A stretch of 64,000 nt of DNA from contig NZ_CP018099.1 in NCBI RefSeq assembly GCF_001886815.1, forward strand, positions 4,028,501 to 4,092,500, in the 5' to 3' direction. Both the position numbers and the translations under genes were made by a program. Source of the stretch: Caldithrix abyssi DSM 13497. GTDB taxonomy: Bacteria; Calditrichota; Calditrichia; Calditrichales; Calditrichaceae. A model generated the notes under the pieces. The model had not been told where the DNA came from and made no database searches. It saw only the letters and a program-made list of their open reading frames with translations. Below, piece by piece: positions 16,178 through 25,976 of the stretch; the first letter of the stretch is position 1, and each line of letters opens with the position of its first letter.

Positions 16178-17188
16178 CTATTCAAGCCCTAAATCTTTTC
16201 TAATAGGTCTTAATTTTAATAGTAATTTTTTAATACCATCAATATCAAGTCTTTCCGTATTATGAGATGTATATTCATTAACTGTCGATATTCTATCTTC
16301 TCCTTTAGAAAAATAAAGCTCATAATTTAAATCTCTAGTATCTGCCGGAATGCGATAATATCTGCCTAAATCAATTGCTTTAGCCATTTCTTCCCGGTTG
16401 ACTAAAGATTCATACAATTTTTCCCCATGTCTTGTGCCTATAATTTTTATCTCATTTTTAGCTTCATAGAGATCTAATAGTGCTTTTGCCAGATCTCCGA
16501 TGGTTGCCGCCGGGGCTTTTTGCACAAAAATATCACCAGGTTCGGCATTTTGATAAGCAAACCATACTAAATCAACCGCATCTTCCAATGTCATCATAAA
16601 ACGCGTCATATGGGGATCCGTAATAGTTAGCGGTTTACCGCTTTTAATTTGCTCGATAAATAGAGGTATAACTGAACCGCGCGAAGCCATCACATTACCA
16701 TAACGCGTTCCGCAAAGAATCGTATGATGATTGGCCTCCCGGGATTTTGCGATCATAATTTTTTCCATTAATGCTTTTGACATTCCCATAGCGTTAATTG
16801 GATAAACCGCTTTATCCGTACTCAGTACAATAACTTTTTTTACATTATGTTTGACTGCCGAATTAATAACATTCAAAGCACCAAGAGAATTGGTTTTTAT
16901 TGCTTCCCAGGGGAAGAACTCAGCCGTGGGTACCTGTTTTAATGCCGCCGCATGAAAAACCAGATCGACACCAAACATGGCTGAATCTACGCTTTGCTGA
17001 TCACGCACATCGCCAATATAAAATTTGACTTTAGAATTATTAACTTTTTTCCGCAAATCATCCTGTTTTTTTTCGTCTCTGCTAAAAATACGAATTTCCG
17101 AAAAATCATCACTATCCAGAAATCGATTTAATACTGCATTCCCAAATGAACCGGTTCCGCCGGTTATAAGAAGCGTTTTAGTCGACAT
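16178..17188 (-). CDS. capE: CapE-type UDP-GlcNAc 4,6-dehydratase/5-epimerase
   Basis: 336 residues of the soluble CapD/FlaA1/CapE short-chain dehydrogenase group. NAD-binding loop LLITGGTGSFGNAVL at the N-terminus, an HAAALKQVPTAEFFPWEAIKTN block, STDKAVYPINAMGMSK, and GTRYGNVMASRGSVIPLF, all diagnostic. The usual Tyr of Y-x3-K is Met (MGMSK), as in the PglF/FlaA1/CapE group. The enzyme turns UDP-GlcNAc into a 4-keto-6-deoxy sugar, the first step of UDP-L-FucNAc synthesis. It overlaps the wzy-like gene upstream by 11 nt. Confidence 0.9.
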   Translation of the reverse strand: MSTKTLLITGGTGSFGNAVLNRFLDSDDFSEIRIFSRDEKKQDDLRKKVNNSKVKFYIGDVRDQQSVDSAMFGVDLVFHAAALKQVPTAEFFPWEAIKTNSLGALNVINSAVKHNVKKVIVLSTDKAVYPINAMGMSKALMEKIMIAKSREANHHTILCGTRYGNVMASRGSVIPLFIEQIKSGKPLTITDPHMTRFMMTLEDAVDLVWFAYQNAEPGDIFVQKAPAATIGDLAKALLDLYEAKNEIKIIGTRHGEKLYESLVNREEMAKAIDLGRYYRIPADTRDLNYELYFSKGEDRISTVNEYTSHNTERLDIDGIKKLLLKLRPIRKDLGLE

Positions 17189-18455
17189 TTCTCCCTCTAT
17201 ATGGTATATTTTGGGTTTGATAATATAAATAATATAATCCTGGTATAATTATTAGCAACATGATATAGGGTTCTCTTCCTCCAAGATTCTTCAAAAATCC
17301 CAAAATAATTACACCAAGTAAGGATAAGAAATAATAGAATCTAAATTCTTCGTTAAACATCTTTAATACAGGAACAAAAACTTTATATAGTATCACTATA
17401 TACCCGGCAAATCCAAATATTCCCCATAAGGTTAAACGACTCATCCAATATAAGTGCCCTCCAGCAGCCAGCGCATATTCATAAGCACTGTTATAACTAG
17501 CATCCCCTAAAAATGGCCGCGATAAAAATGCCTGGAATAATAACGGATATCTATTGGCTCTATATGCAATTCCTGTATTAGAAGAATAAATATTGGGATT
17601 GTCTATAAATGATGCGAGATCTATAAATTTATTATGAAGAACCGTAATTGGAGAAAAGAAATTACCAATATCAATAAATAGGTTTACCCATACCTTAACA
17701 GGAATGGAATAAAATACAAATAAAAATAGCAATGTAATAAAAATATTTCTTTTAAATTTCTTAACACCAGAAATAGACAAAAATAATATGACTGCCGCTA
17801 TTAAAATATTTGCAAATATTTGTGATCTAATTAAGACAAACAGAAAAAAGATAAGCAACGCTATCCACATGTGCCGAGAAAACCAAATCTTAGTTTTTCT
17901 TTGTATAAAAAAGTAAAGAATGGGAATCAAAGCAATTAAGGCCGCCATATAACCATAAGATCCAAATCCTAATCTTTCCAAAATAAGATAGCCTGGTAAA
18001 TTGTATTTAAGATTTGAATAGGATGCCCTAACCACCATTGGATTTATATTGGTTGCAACAATTGTCATAATTCCTGTTATTATAATAGAAATAAAACCCA
18101 ATTTTGCCAGTTTGATCCAATTCTTAATCATATAATTATTCTTTAGAATAACATGAAATATTACAACAACAACCATTGCATAGAAATCCTCGAATATGGC
18201 ATGCTTATACCAATCAGTTGCATAAGCCCACAAAGTATATTGTAATATACCTGCATATAGCAGACCATAGATTAAAGAATATAACACTTGTTTGTTATAA
18301 CTCTGTAAATACTCTACAAATGAAAACACCAAAAAAACAGGAGCCCATAGCCATCTAAAGCTTGCCAATATAGGCACATTATTAGCCACTATCATTAACA
18401 ATGATGATATTAATAACATTACTCCTATATAATAAAATATTTTATGTTTAGACAT
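17178..18455 (-). CDS. wzy: O-antigen/polysaccharide polymerase-like (Wzy) membrane protein
   Basis: 425 residues, strongly hydrophobic, with about 11-12 membrane segments by eye. It has a periplasmic-type loop (about residues 285-345) containing NTGIAYRANRYPLLFQAFL and GDASYNSAYEYALAAGGHL, a pattern seen in Wzy/WaaL-type proteins with a GHLYW end. Wzy joins lipid-linked repeat units in the periplasm. There is no strong primary-sequence signature for Wzy, so the call rests on topology and on its place between glycan enzymes, with a Wzx-type flippase in the same cluster. Confidence 0.75.
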   Translation of the reverse strand: MSKHKIFYYIGVMLLISSLLMIVANNVPILASFRWLWAPVFLVFSFVEYLQSYNKQVLYSLIYGLLYAGILQYTLWAYATDWYKHAIFEDFYAMVVVVIFHVILKNNYMIKNWIKLAKLGFISIIITGIMTIVATNINPMVVRASYSNLKYNLPGYLILERLGFGSYGYMAALIALIPILYFFIQRKTKIWFSRHMWIALLIFFLFVLIRSQIFANILIAAVILFLSISGVKKFKRNIFITLLFLFVFYSIPVKVWVNLFIDIGNFFSPITVLHNKFIDLASFIDNPNIYSSNTGIAYRANRYPLLFQAFLSRPFLGDASYNSAYEYALAAGGHLYWMSRLTLWGIFGFAGYIVILYKVFVPVLKMFNEEFRFYYFLSLLGVIILGFLKNLGGREPYIMLLIIIPGLYYLYYQTQNIPYRGRNVD

Positions 18456-18462
18456 TGGTCGA

Positions 18463-19665
18463 TTAACCTAAAGAATCATATACTTTCTCAATTATTTTTA
18501 TATTATCTGGTGAATATTTTTCTTTTGCCACCGTATAGCCCTTCTCTCCCATCCTTTTTGCTTCATTTGGATGATTAGCTATATAATTAATTGTTTTAGC
18601 TAATTCTATTGCATTATCTTTTTCAAAAAGCAAACCATTTATCTTATGTTGGATAATTTCATCCATTCCATATACATTGGAGCCAATTGCAGGTTTCTTA
18701 TATAGGTGGGCCTCAATCACCGGCCTTGAAAAATGAGGTACTGTAAAGGGAGAAATAAGGCAACAGACTTCTTGCAAATATTTATCTACCTGATAGGTCA
18801 TTCCAATTTCTACTGCATTTGTATGACTACGCATTTTTTTAATTGCCGCTTGCCGTTTTTTACCATATCCAATGAAACGTTTTATTATTTGTTTTAACCC
18901 CTTTTTTTTTTGTGATATGGTATAATCCCCTCCAAAATAGATTTTAACATCCTTGTCAAGATAATCCAACGCCTTTACCAAAGTGAAAAAACCCTTAATC
19001 TTTGCAGCACCCCCAAGATACAAAAAACTTTTTGAATAATAAGATTCTTCTTTGTGACTATTTTCCGGAACCTGTGCGAAATTATATATTACTTTTGTCT
19101 TATCAGGCAACCCTATCCTTTTGGCATTATCTTTACTTATAGCAATAATAACATCAGCATATTTTTTATATTGATGTCTAAAATAAAAATGTATAAAATC
19201 CAACCTGCCTTGTCGAAAAGGTTCTCGAATATGAATAACAACCTTGCTCACTTTACTCGAAGGAGCCAACCAATCCGTTAGAGATAATGAATTTAGATGA
19301 ACAATATCCGCTCTATGGTTAAATAATTCTTTCTGGGCAAAATAATATCGTGATAATAGCCACAAAATACTTAAACGAAAAAAACGAATAATCTGATACC
19401 ATTTAATATAGCCGGCTTCACTGTGGATAAAATAATGATAATATTTTTTATAAAATTTTGATCGCGCTACCGAAAAGCTTATCCCATTTTCTTTTAGTTT
19501 ATCCGAGACAATGGAATCTTTTATAAGTAGCACATGGCAACTATACTTTGACTTATCCAAAGAATTTATCAATTGAATCATACTTTTAATTGCTCCACCC
19601 CAACCGATAGCGTGGTGGATGAAAAGGATTTTTTTCTTATTTTTAACTTTTAAATCTTTTTCCAT
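18463..19665 (-). CDS. Glycosyltransferase family 4
   Basis: 400 residues. GT-B plan with an N-terminal glycine loop in HHAIGWGGAIKSMIQLINSL, the central AQVPENSHKEESYYS junction and a C-terminal donor site: YLGGAAKIKGFFTLVKALDYL, then SRPVIEAHLYKKPAIGSNVY and GLLFEKDNAIELAKTI. It is separated from wzy by 7 bp and from asnB by 22 bp. It likely adds one sugar of the repeat unit in the cytoplasm. Confidence 0.87.
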   Translation of the reverse strand: MEKDLKVKNKKKILFIHHAIGWGGAIKSMIQLINSLDKSKYSCHVLLIKDSIVSDKLKENGISFSVARSKFYKKYYHYFIHSEAGYIKWYQIIRFFRLSILWLLSRYYFAQKELFNHRADIVHLNSLSLTDWLAPSSKVSKVVIHIREPFRQGRLDFIHFYFRHQYKKYADVIIAISKDNAKRIGLPDKTKVIYNFAQVPENSHKEESYYSKSFLYLGGAAKIKGFFTLVKALDYLDKDVKIYFGGDYTISQKKKGLKQIIKRFIGYGKKRQAAIKKMRSHTNAVEIGMTYQVDKYLQEVCCLISPFTVPHFSRPVIEAHLYKKPAIGSNVYGMDEIIQHKINGLLFEKDNAIELAKTINYIANHPNEAKRMGEKGYTVAKEKYSPDNIKIIEKVYDSLG

Positions 19666-19687
19666 TATTAAGTCAAAGATAAATAGT

Positions 19688-21502
19688 TTATTGAAAATAA
19701 ATATAGTTATTATGCTTTTTTAGCCAAATCAATAAAACTAACCATTTATAATAATTGTAATCTATCTTATTGTTATTAAAAAACTCGTTATTAAATAAGT
19801 TAACGTCGACCCCTAAAGAATGTAAAATGTCTTTATTATATAAAGAATAAATGTCCCAATTATTTACTAAATAATTACGGGCCCACTGAGGAATCGGTAA
19901 AGAAAAACCTCGTTTTTGAGTTTTATATACGTCTTCTAAAAGAATATCTTTAAAAGCATCTACCAATAATCTTTTATTATATTTTTTACTAATCTTATAA
20001 TGTGCTGGAATATTATTGATTAAATCATAAATTTTTATATCAACAAAAGGGACCCTCATTTCAAGTCCCTGAGCCATTGAAACCGCATCGGAATCTCTCA
20101 ATAATGTATTGGACATATAATGACGGATTTCATAGTTAGAAATTAGTTTAATCACATCATCTGTTTCCACTATCATTCTAATTAGTTTATTTCTCGTGCT
20201 ATTTTTTAATACGGATAAGATTCGTCTTTTAATTAGTGCATTATTGATATCCTTCCCCCTATATTTTAGGTAGTCTTTTTTTAATATAGATTGTATTTTA
20301 TATGGCAATTTCATTAACAATTCATCAATGAATTTTGATTCTTGATGCGCAAAATACAAATCTTTAAAAATGGAATAGCCCGCGAACATCTCATCTCCTC
20401 CCAGGCCGGATAAAACAACTTTAACGCGCTGGGCAATTTTTTTTGAAATGATAAATGTATTAAATCCATCAATACTTGGGAGATCAATGCTTTCAAGAAA
20501 CTCATCGTACATATTGTCAAATTCCGAATAATCTATTAAAATATTCTCATGTTTACTTTGAATATATTTTGCTGTCTTAGAAGCTATAGCTGTTTCGTCA
20601 ATTTTTCTATATTTTTTTTTATTATAATAACCTATGCTATAAGTATTAATTTTTTTCCCTAAAAGTATTGCTGAAATTCCAGCAATTAAAGATGAATCTA
20701 TACCACTACTTAATAAGACTCCAACGGGAACATCCGACACAAAATGTTTATCAATAGAATCAATAATAACGCTTCTAACACGTTGCAATACTTCATTATA
20801 GTTATTAAAAGATTCTAATTTGCCATTATTCCTTTCTGAAAAATATTTGTTAATTTTAATAGAATCATTTTTATATAAAAGATAATGTCCTGGCTTTAAA
20901 AAATTAATTTCATTAAAAATAGTATCTGGCGGTATAAATGAACCTGTTGCCAAATAGTCACTTATTGCTGCAGTGTTTATGGTAAACTTTTCCTTAATGC
21001 CAGAATAAACTATAGGCATAACCAATGAAGAAAAAACAAAAGAATTTCTATCATAGTAATAATATAATGGTTTAATTCCAAAAGGGTCGCGAGCTAAAAA
21101 CCAACTATCGTTTTGTTTATCATAAATACCGAAAGAAAACATTCCTCTTAGCTTTAATAAGGCTTTTTCCCCCCACTCTATGAATGAATATAATACAACC
21201 TCCGTATCAGAAGTTGTAGAAAAAATATAACCTTTATTAATTAATTCTTCTTTAATGTTCTTAAAATTATAAATTTCCCCGTTATAGGTTATTACATACC
21301 TACCACTTTTATCAAAATAAGGTTGATTAGCTCTTTCATTCAAATCAATAATAGCTAGACGTGTATGAAACAGCTTCTTAATTTTTTTACTGTCCGAGAT
21401 ATCAATAATAGAATTATTATCAGGACCTCTTTTGGATAATAATTCTATTATCTTTTCATCATTAAGCTTTTTATTTGCAATATAACCAAAAATACCACAC
21501 AT
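19688..21502 (-). CDS. asnB: Asparagine synthase (glutamine-hydrolysing)
   Basis: 604 residues, usual length for class II AsnB. It starts MCGIFGYIANKKL with the catalytic Cys2, followed by the Ntn block SKRGPDNN, RLAIIDLNERANQPYFD and ITYNGEIYNFK. The synthetase domain has the PP-loop GVLLSSGIDSSLIAGIS and the LSGLGGDEMFAGY motif. It transfers glutamine amide nitrogen to an adenylated carboxylate. In polysaccharide clusters such enzymes often amidate uronic acids rather than make asparagine. It is a complete counterpart of the Cys-less paralogue at 8106. Confidence 0.92.
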   Translation of the reverse strand: MCGIFGYIANKKLNDEKIIELLSKRGPDNNSIIDISDSKKIKKLFHTRLAIIDLNERANQPYFDKSGRYVITYNGEIYNFKNIKEELINKGYIFSTTSDTEVVLYSFIEWGEKALLKLRGMFSFGIYDKQNDSWFLARDPFGIKPLYYYYDRNSFVFSSLVMPIVYSGIKEKFTINTAAISDYLATGSFIPPDTIFNEINFLKPGHYLLYKNDSIKINKYFSERNNGKLESFNNYNEVLQRVRSVIIDSIDKHFVSDVPVGVLLSSGIDSSLIAGISAILLGKKINTYSIGYYNKKKYRKIDETAIASKTAKYIQSKHENILIDYSEFDNMYDEFLESIDLPSIDGFNTFIISKKIAQRVKVVLSGLGGDEMFAGYSIFKDLYFAHQESKFIDELLMKLPYKIQSILKKDYLKYRGKDINNALIKRRILSVLKNSTRNKLIRMIVETDDVIKLISNYEIRHYMSNTLLRDSDAVSMAQGLEMRVPFVDIKIYDLINNIPAHYKISKKYNKRLLVDAFKDILLEDVYKTQKRGFSLPIPQWARNYLVNNWDIYSLYNKDILHSLGVDVNLFNNEFFNNNKIDYNYYKWLVLLIWLKKHNNYIYFQ

Positions 21503-21517
21503 ATATTTTATTTTAAT

Positions 21518-22411
21518 TTAAAATTTTATATTAAAATAACTTATACATTTTTGAAATTGGATATCATTTAGGTTTTTAAAAATATTTTCTTGAGCCAATG
21601 CATTTATATAAGCAGTATCAAGTGGAATAAAGTAGTTACTAAAGTCTGGGTAAGCACCTGTTAAAATAATCTCAGTTCCTTTTTTTAATGACATTATCTT
21701 AAACCAAATGTCGTCCGCTTTAGGACATAATTTTTTTATTAAGTTTTGTTTAAAAACCATGTTATCTAAACTATTGGAAGGATACAATACACCATCAACA
21801 CCTAAAGGTAATAAATAATCAGAAATCATAAATCTGTCTGTAATAGTAGGCCATTCATTGTAAGGCAGAAAATTTCCTTTTTTATCTTTTTTTATTAACA
21901 TCGCAGCATTACAACAAATTGCTTTAGGATAGTTTTTGTGTGTATTGTAAAGATTCTCTATTAAATCAATTGGATAGATAATATCATCGTCAATAGTTAT
22001 AATTAAATAATTTTCAAATTCTTTTAATGCATATAGTAATTTTGTATGTGGTCCAATATCTTCAACATATCGCACCTCTAAGCCTCGTTGCATCATCCAT
22101 TTTAAGGTAATAGGCAAATTATCATCTTGAAAATCTTTTTTCGATAACCACAATACTATTTTATCGGGCTTCATTGTTTGTTGTGCAATACTTTCAATAA
22201 CCAAATAAATATTCTTTATTCTTTCCTTAATCGTAGTGAACGAAACTATAATTTTTTCTTTACGCACCGATGTATTCAAAAAACTACTATTTTTATTACT
22301 GAAAGCTACCCTTTTAATTTCTTGAATTATGATTTCAGAACGGACAATTCTTCTTATTTCATCTTGACGGTGTTTACGAAATTTATTATAAAGTTTATTT
22401 ATGAAATTCAT
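21518..22411 (-). CDS. Glycosyltransferase, GT-A type
   Basis: 297 residues. After about 45 residues of basic helix, an IIVSFTTIKERIKNIYLVI strand-turn and QQTMKPDKIVLWLSKKDFQ open a GT-A-like fold, and LIITIDDDIIYPIDLIE carries the acidic DDD metal-binding motif. The later PKADDIWFKIMSLKKGTEI fits the acceptor region. This form of family (opening with a 'fixed phrase' SFTTIKER) is frequent in capsule loci. Sugar specificity unknown. Confidence 0.8.
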   Translation of the reverse strand: MNFINKLYNKFRKHRQDEIRRIVRSEIIIQEIKRVAFSNKNSSFLNTSVRKEKIIVSFTTIKERIKNIYLVIESIAQQTMKPDKIVLWLSKKDFQDDNLPITLKWMMQRGLEVRYVEDIGPHTKLLYALKEFENYLIITIDDDIIYPIDLIENLYNTHKNYPKAICCNAAMLIKKDKKGNFLPYNEWPTITDRFMISDYLLPLGVDGVLYPSNSLDNMVFKQNLIKKLCPKADDIWFKIMSLKKGTEIILTGAYPDFSNYFIPLDTAYINALAQENIFKNLNDIQFQKCISYFNIKF

Positions 22412-22459
22412 AATTATAATTTTAAAAATATCTGTAGTTCAAAAAATGAAGCCTTATTA

Positions 22460-23356
22460 TCAATCTAAAAGTTTTTCACTATCCATTTCTTCTGGTATAT
22501 ACAAAACAAGACCTCTATCCCCTCCACAATAGGGTTCTATTCTGAAATTTTTTATATCATAAGCTTTATAATTAAATGATTTCATAATTTCAATTAATGA
22601 ATGAATTGATGAATTATTTTTTGATAAGGTTTCACTATTATGCTCAATAAAAACAATTGAATCATGTTGCCTAAGTGTATTTTTCATCCCCTTTAGGACA
22701 TTTGGTTCAAAACCTTCCACATCTATTTTAAACATTTTCTTACCTATTAAATTATTTTCTTCAACAAATGTGTCAATTGTTATTGCTTCAACAACTTCAT
22801 AATTAGAATTATCCTTAAATTGTGGAATACAGCTTGTTGAACCGTCGTTATCAACTCCCGCAAAATATACCTTTATAGCTCCCTCTTTATCTGAAACAAC
22901 TTTATTAATTATATGGATATTATTACTATTATTTAATTCTTTATTTTTAATTAATTTTTGAACGTTACTACTGAAAGGTTCAAAACTATAGATTTGCACA
23001 TTTGGTAAGATAGATGAAACTTTGATAGAATAATATCCGTGATTGGCCCCGATATCAAAAAAAAAATCAATTTTTTCATTTGAAGCTATTCTTAATAATG
23101 CAAATTCGTAAGGCCCTTCAATGTCATAAGCTCCTGTTAAAAAGCACCTAAGACCAATCCAATTTTGGGTATTTATTAGAAATTTCTCGCCTGTTTTTAA
23201 CCGTATAACAGTCTCTAACGCTCTCTTTCGTATAATTTTATCAAATCCACATTTAAAAATGAATTTTTTAACCAATTTAATTCTTCTTGATAAATATCCA
23301 ATAAATAAGTAAATATAATTAAAGTTCATTTTAATAATTTTATTATAGTTATACAT
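22460..23356 (-). CDS. FkbM family methyltransferase
   Basis: 298 residues. A SAM-dependent methyltransferase with the FkbM pattern: FFDIGANHGYYSIKVSSIL (SAM motif I), QIYSFEPFSSNVQKL (motif II), AITIDTFVEENNLIGKKMFK and KIDVEGFEPNVLKGM (motif IV, acidic). FkbM proteins O-methylate sugars or polyketides. Start ATG 23356 has an aaaggat Shine-Dalgarno at suitable distance. It would methylate a hydroxyl in the repeat unit. The 225-bp gap to its upstream neighbour (23357-23581) contains no clear gene. Confidence 0.9.
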   Translation of the reverse strand: MYNYNKIIKMNFNYIYLFIGYLSRRIKLVKKFIFKCGFDKIIRKRALETVIRLKTGEKFLINTQNWIGLRCFLTGAYDIEGPYEFALLRIASNEKIDFFFDIGANHGYYSIKVSSILPNVQIYSFEPFSSNVQKLIKNKELNNSNNIHIINKVVSDKEGAIKVYFAGVDNDGSTSCIPQFKDNSNYEVVEAITIDTFVEENNLIGKKMFKIDVEGFEPNVLKGMKNTLRQHDSIVFIEHNSETLSKNNSSIHSLIEIMKSFNYKAYDIKNFRIEPYCGGDRGLVLYIPEEMDSEKLLD

Positions 23357-23581
23357 CGTAATATCCTTTTGAAATATGCTATCTTTTTTTAAAGGATTCT
23401 AATGAATATTGAAAGTCATGAACGACATAAGGAGGATTTTCATTTTTTTAATCTAATGAGTCCAATATTTTTCTTTCATAAAAAATTTTACTCTTTTTAT
23501 TTTAGAGACAAATATCATCAAAAATTTTTTTTATTAATTATGTTTAAATATAAATTTCTTTCTAAGAATTTTTAATTCTAA

Positions 23582-24535
23582 TTAAATTAAACGATATACG
23601 TTTTTTATAAAAATTTTAACTTCTTTTAGCCAGAGATATTTACGAAAAGGATCCTTTAGCAAAATAATTAGATTAATAAAGTATCGAAAAATACGAACAA
23701 GAATAGGTTCTAAAAAATATTCCGATTTTACTCTAAGGAAAGTCAACCATTTAATATCAACGGTACTTAAATTATCGTAATAATCTGGAATTTTGTCGCA
23801 AAAGTCAAGTATATTTTTATTGATTTCTTTCATACTATCTTGTTTATTCATTAAAACTGAAATTCCAGTTTTTTTAAAATAAACATTTCCAATAACTGAA
23901 ATATAGTAAATTTTGTCAGCGAAATAATAAGGAAGCTGATCAAATAAACCTTCTTGTAATGAACTTGGCAAATCTCCTTTTCTTAATGAAGAAATGTTGA
24001 TTTTTCTCATCGATTCTAAAATACTAGAACTTAAACCTAGTGCACGATTAACAATAAGCCCTCTTAACTTTAATTTAAAAGGATCATATTTTTTTACTAA
24101 ATTATTATTCCTTACTTCTTCTCTCCCATCCGGATATACCACCTTATAATCCGTTAACACACAAAACCTATCTTTTTTATAATCAACCTCCTTGTTAACC
24201 AGCAATTCGCAAGTGCTTTTCAATAAATCTTCTCCCATTGCATCATCGCCGGACAAAAAAAATATTATTTCGCCGGTCACCAAGTGATAGGTGCTTTCGA
24301 GATTTTCGTAAATACCTAAATTTTGCTTATGACGTTGAACTTTGATCTTGCCTGGAAATTTTTCTTTATATTTTTTTACTACGTCCCACGTTTTATCCTT
24401 AGAACAATCATCTGAAATAATAAGCTCGTGTAAATAATCTTTTTGATTTATAACGGAATCTATTGCCCTGCTAATTAATTTTTCCTGATTATAAGTAATA
24501 ATTATTACCGAAATTTTTGGATAAGTAGGCTTCAT
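23582..24535 (-). CDS. Glycosyltransferase family 2
   Basis: 317 residues. GT2 fold: ISVIIITYNQEKLISRAIDS at the N-terminus, LHELIISDDCSKDKTWDVV (first acidic pair), NLGIYENLESTYHLVTGEI and FFLSGDDAMGEDLLK (DxD-like metal site). The C-terminal third is hydrophobic/basic, perhaps membrane-associated. It would use a nucleotide sugar in the cytoplasm to extend the lipid-linked repeat. Confidence 0.88.
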   Translation of the reverse strand: MKPTYPKISVIIITYNQEKLISRAIDSVINQKDYLHELIISDDCSKDKTWDVVKKYKEKFPGKIKVQRHKQNLGIYENLESTYHLVTGEIIFFLSGDDAMGEDLLKSTCELLVNKEVDYKKDRFCVLTDYKVVYPDGREEVRNNNLVKKYDPFKLKLRGLIVNRALGLSSSILESMRKINISSLRKGDLPSSLQEGLFDQLPYYFADKIYYISVIGNVYFKKTGISVLMNKQDSMKEINKNILDFCDKIPDYYDNLSTVDIKWLTFLRVKSEYFLEPILVRIFRYFINLIILLKDPFRKYLWLKEVKIFIKNVYRLI

Positions 24536-24604
24536 TTCATTTTGATAATTTTATTTTTAAAAAAACTCTCAATAACACTAAAAATGTAATCCATTTTAAA
24601 TATT

Positions 24605-25891
24605 TCATACCATATTTAGCTTTGTTTTATTTTTCCATTTAATCCATACAGTTAAAAACATTATATTAATAATCATCATCATAAAATAAGAAATTACGTT
24701 CCCGAAAGCAGCCCCCATAAAATTCCAGTTGGATATTAAAAATGAATACAACAAAACAGTGACCACTACTCCTAATATTTTATTAAATAATGCCAATTTT
24801 GTATATCCTAACACAATTGTAATTTCAGTTGTTACAAAATACATACTCATAGTAAATTGAGAGAATGCCAAAACACGAACATATTTTGTTGAATATACAT
24901 ATCTTCCAGCAGTTAAAATATCGACTACAGTTGGAGCAATTAAGACAAAAACTAAAACTATACTCAAAATACTAAAAATTTGAATTGAAACATACTTTGC
25001 TGTTGTTTTCCAATTTCTATTAACAACTGCTTTATAAACATCCGGTTGAAAAGTATTATTTATTGCGGTTTGGAAAATGCCTATCATGGCAACTATTTGT
25101 ACTGCAACCACATAAAATCCAAATTCTTCTTCATTACCAAGACGTTCTAGATATACTCTATCATAACCATTGGTAAAAAAATGCAACATAGCCCCTAAAA
25201 TTAATGGCCAAACAAAGAATAACATTTCTTTCAAAATAGATAAATCAAATTTTTGTTTGATTACTTCCCACTCACTATAAATAGCATAAAAAAAAAGAAA
25301 TAATGCAGCTAAAAAAGTAGCACTCAACCTGCCCATAGCTCCATATTTAAAAATGACAACTAATAATATACTTAATAATGCGGCTAAAACTCCTTTACTA
25401 ACAGATAAATTAAAAAATTCCTTACTTTTCTTTTCCATCTTATAGTCTGTTAGCTTAAAAGTAATTATTCCTGTTAATGGTATTGAAAAAACAGATAACA
25501 AAGCATAGGGGAAAAAAGAAATTACTGATTTCTTATTAAAAAAATTCATATACACATAAAGGCCTCCCAAAACAAACACTGACATAAAAAAAGAGAGATA
25601 AATCAAAGATTGAACAATCGTTCCTTTAAGTATTTTTCTATCTTTATAATCCATTTCAAAATATTTCTTAGTATAGTAACTAAATGCATAAAAACTGATC
25701 AAAGGAGAAATTAAAGGATTAAAAGAATTGTAAAAACCAACGATTGCATAATCTTTTGGTGCCATATTTAATGCAATTAAAGGATTAATAGCAATTTTAA
25801 TAAAAGTCGGTATAATAGAAGCAAGAAGGTATAGTCCTATTAATGAACTAATATGTCTTATTTTATTTATTAAAAGATTTTTTTCTATCAA
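24605..25891 (-). CDS. wzx: Wzx-type polysaccharide flippase
   Basis: 428 residues with about 12 membrane segments, in the MATE-like MOP family of polysaccharide transporters. Typical family features are the basic N-terminus followed by LIGLYLLASIIPTFIKIAIN, a centre with NGYDRVYLERLGNEEEFGFY (the conserved region after TM7) and FGNVISYFMMMIINIMFL at the end. It flips the finished lipid-linked unit across the inner membrane, supplying Wzy. Only one such gene is in the window. Confidence 0.88.
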   Translation of the reverse strand: MIEKNLLINKIRHISSLIGLYLLASIIPTFIKIAINPLIALNMAPKDYAIVGFYNSFNPLISPLISFYAFSYYTKKYFEMDYKDRKILKGTIVQSLIYLSFFMSVFVLGGLYVYMNFFNKKSVISFFPYALLSVFSIPLTGIITFKLTDYKMEKKSKEFFNLSVSKGVLAALLSILLVVIFKYGAMGRLSATFLAALFLFFYAIYSEWEVIKQKFDLSILKEMLFFVWPLILGAMLHFFTNGYDRVYLERLGNEEEFGFYVVAVQIVAMIGIFQTAINNTFQPDVYKAVVNRNWKTTAKYVSIQIFSILSIVLVFVLIAPTVVDILTAGRYVYSTKYVRVLAFSQFTMSMYFVTTEITIVLGYTKLALFNKILGVVVTVLLYSFLISNWNFMGAAFGNVISYFMMMIINIMFLTVWIKWKNKTKLNMV

Positions 25892-25976
25892 TATTTTATT
25901 TCAACTCTATATTTTGTTTTTCTATTCACATTATTATACAGAGTGGTATATTAACCTAATTATTACAAATTCTACC

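Noticed and set aside
23357-23581. Possible C-terminal gene remnant on the minus strand (VVHDFQYSLESFKKR)
   Set aside because: The frame is open for only about 20 codons and no family can be recognised; too little to call a pseudogene.
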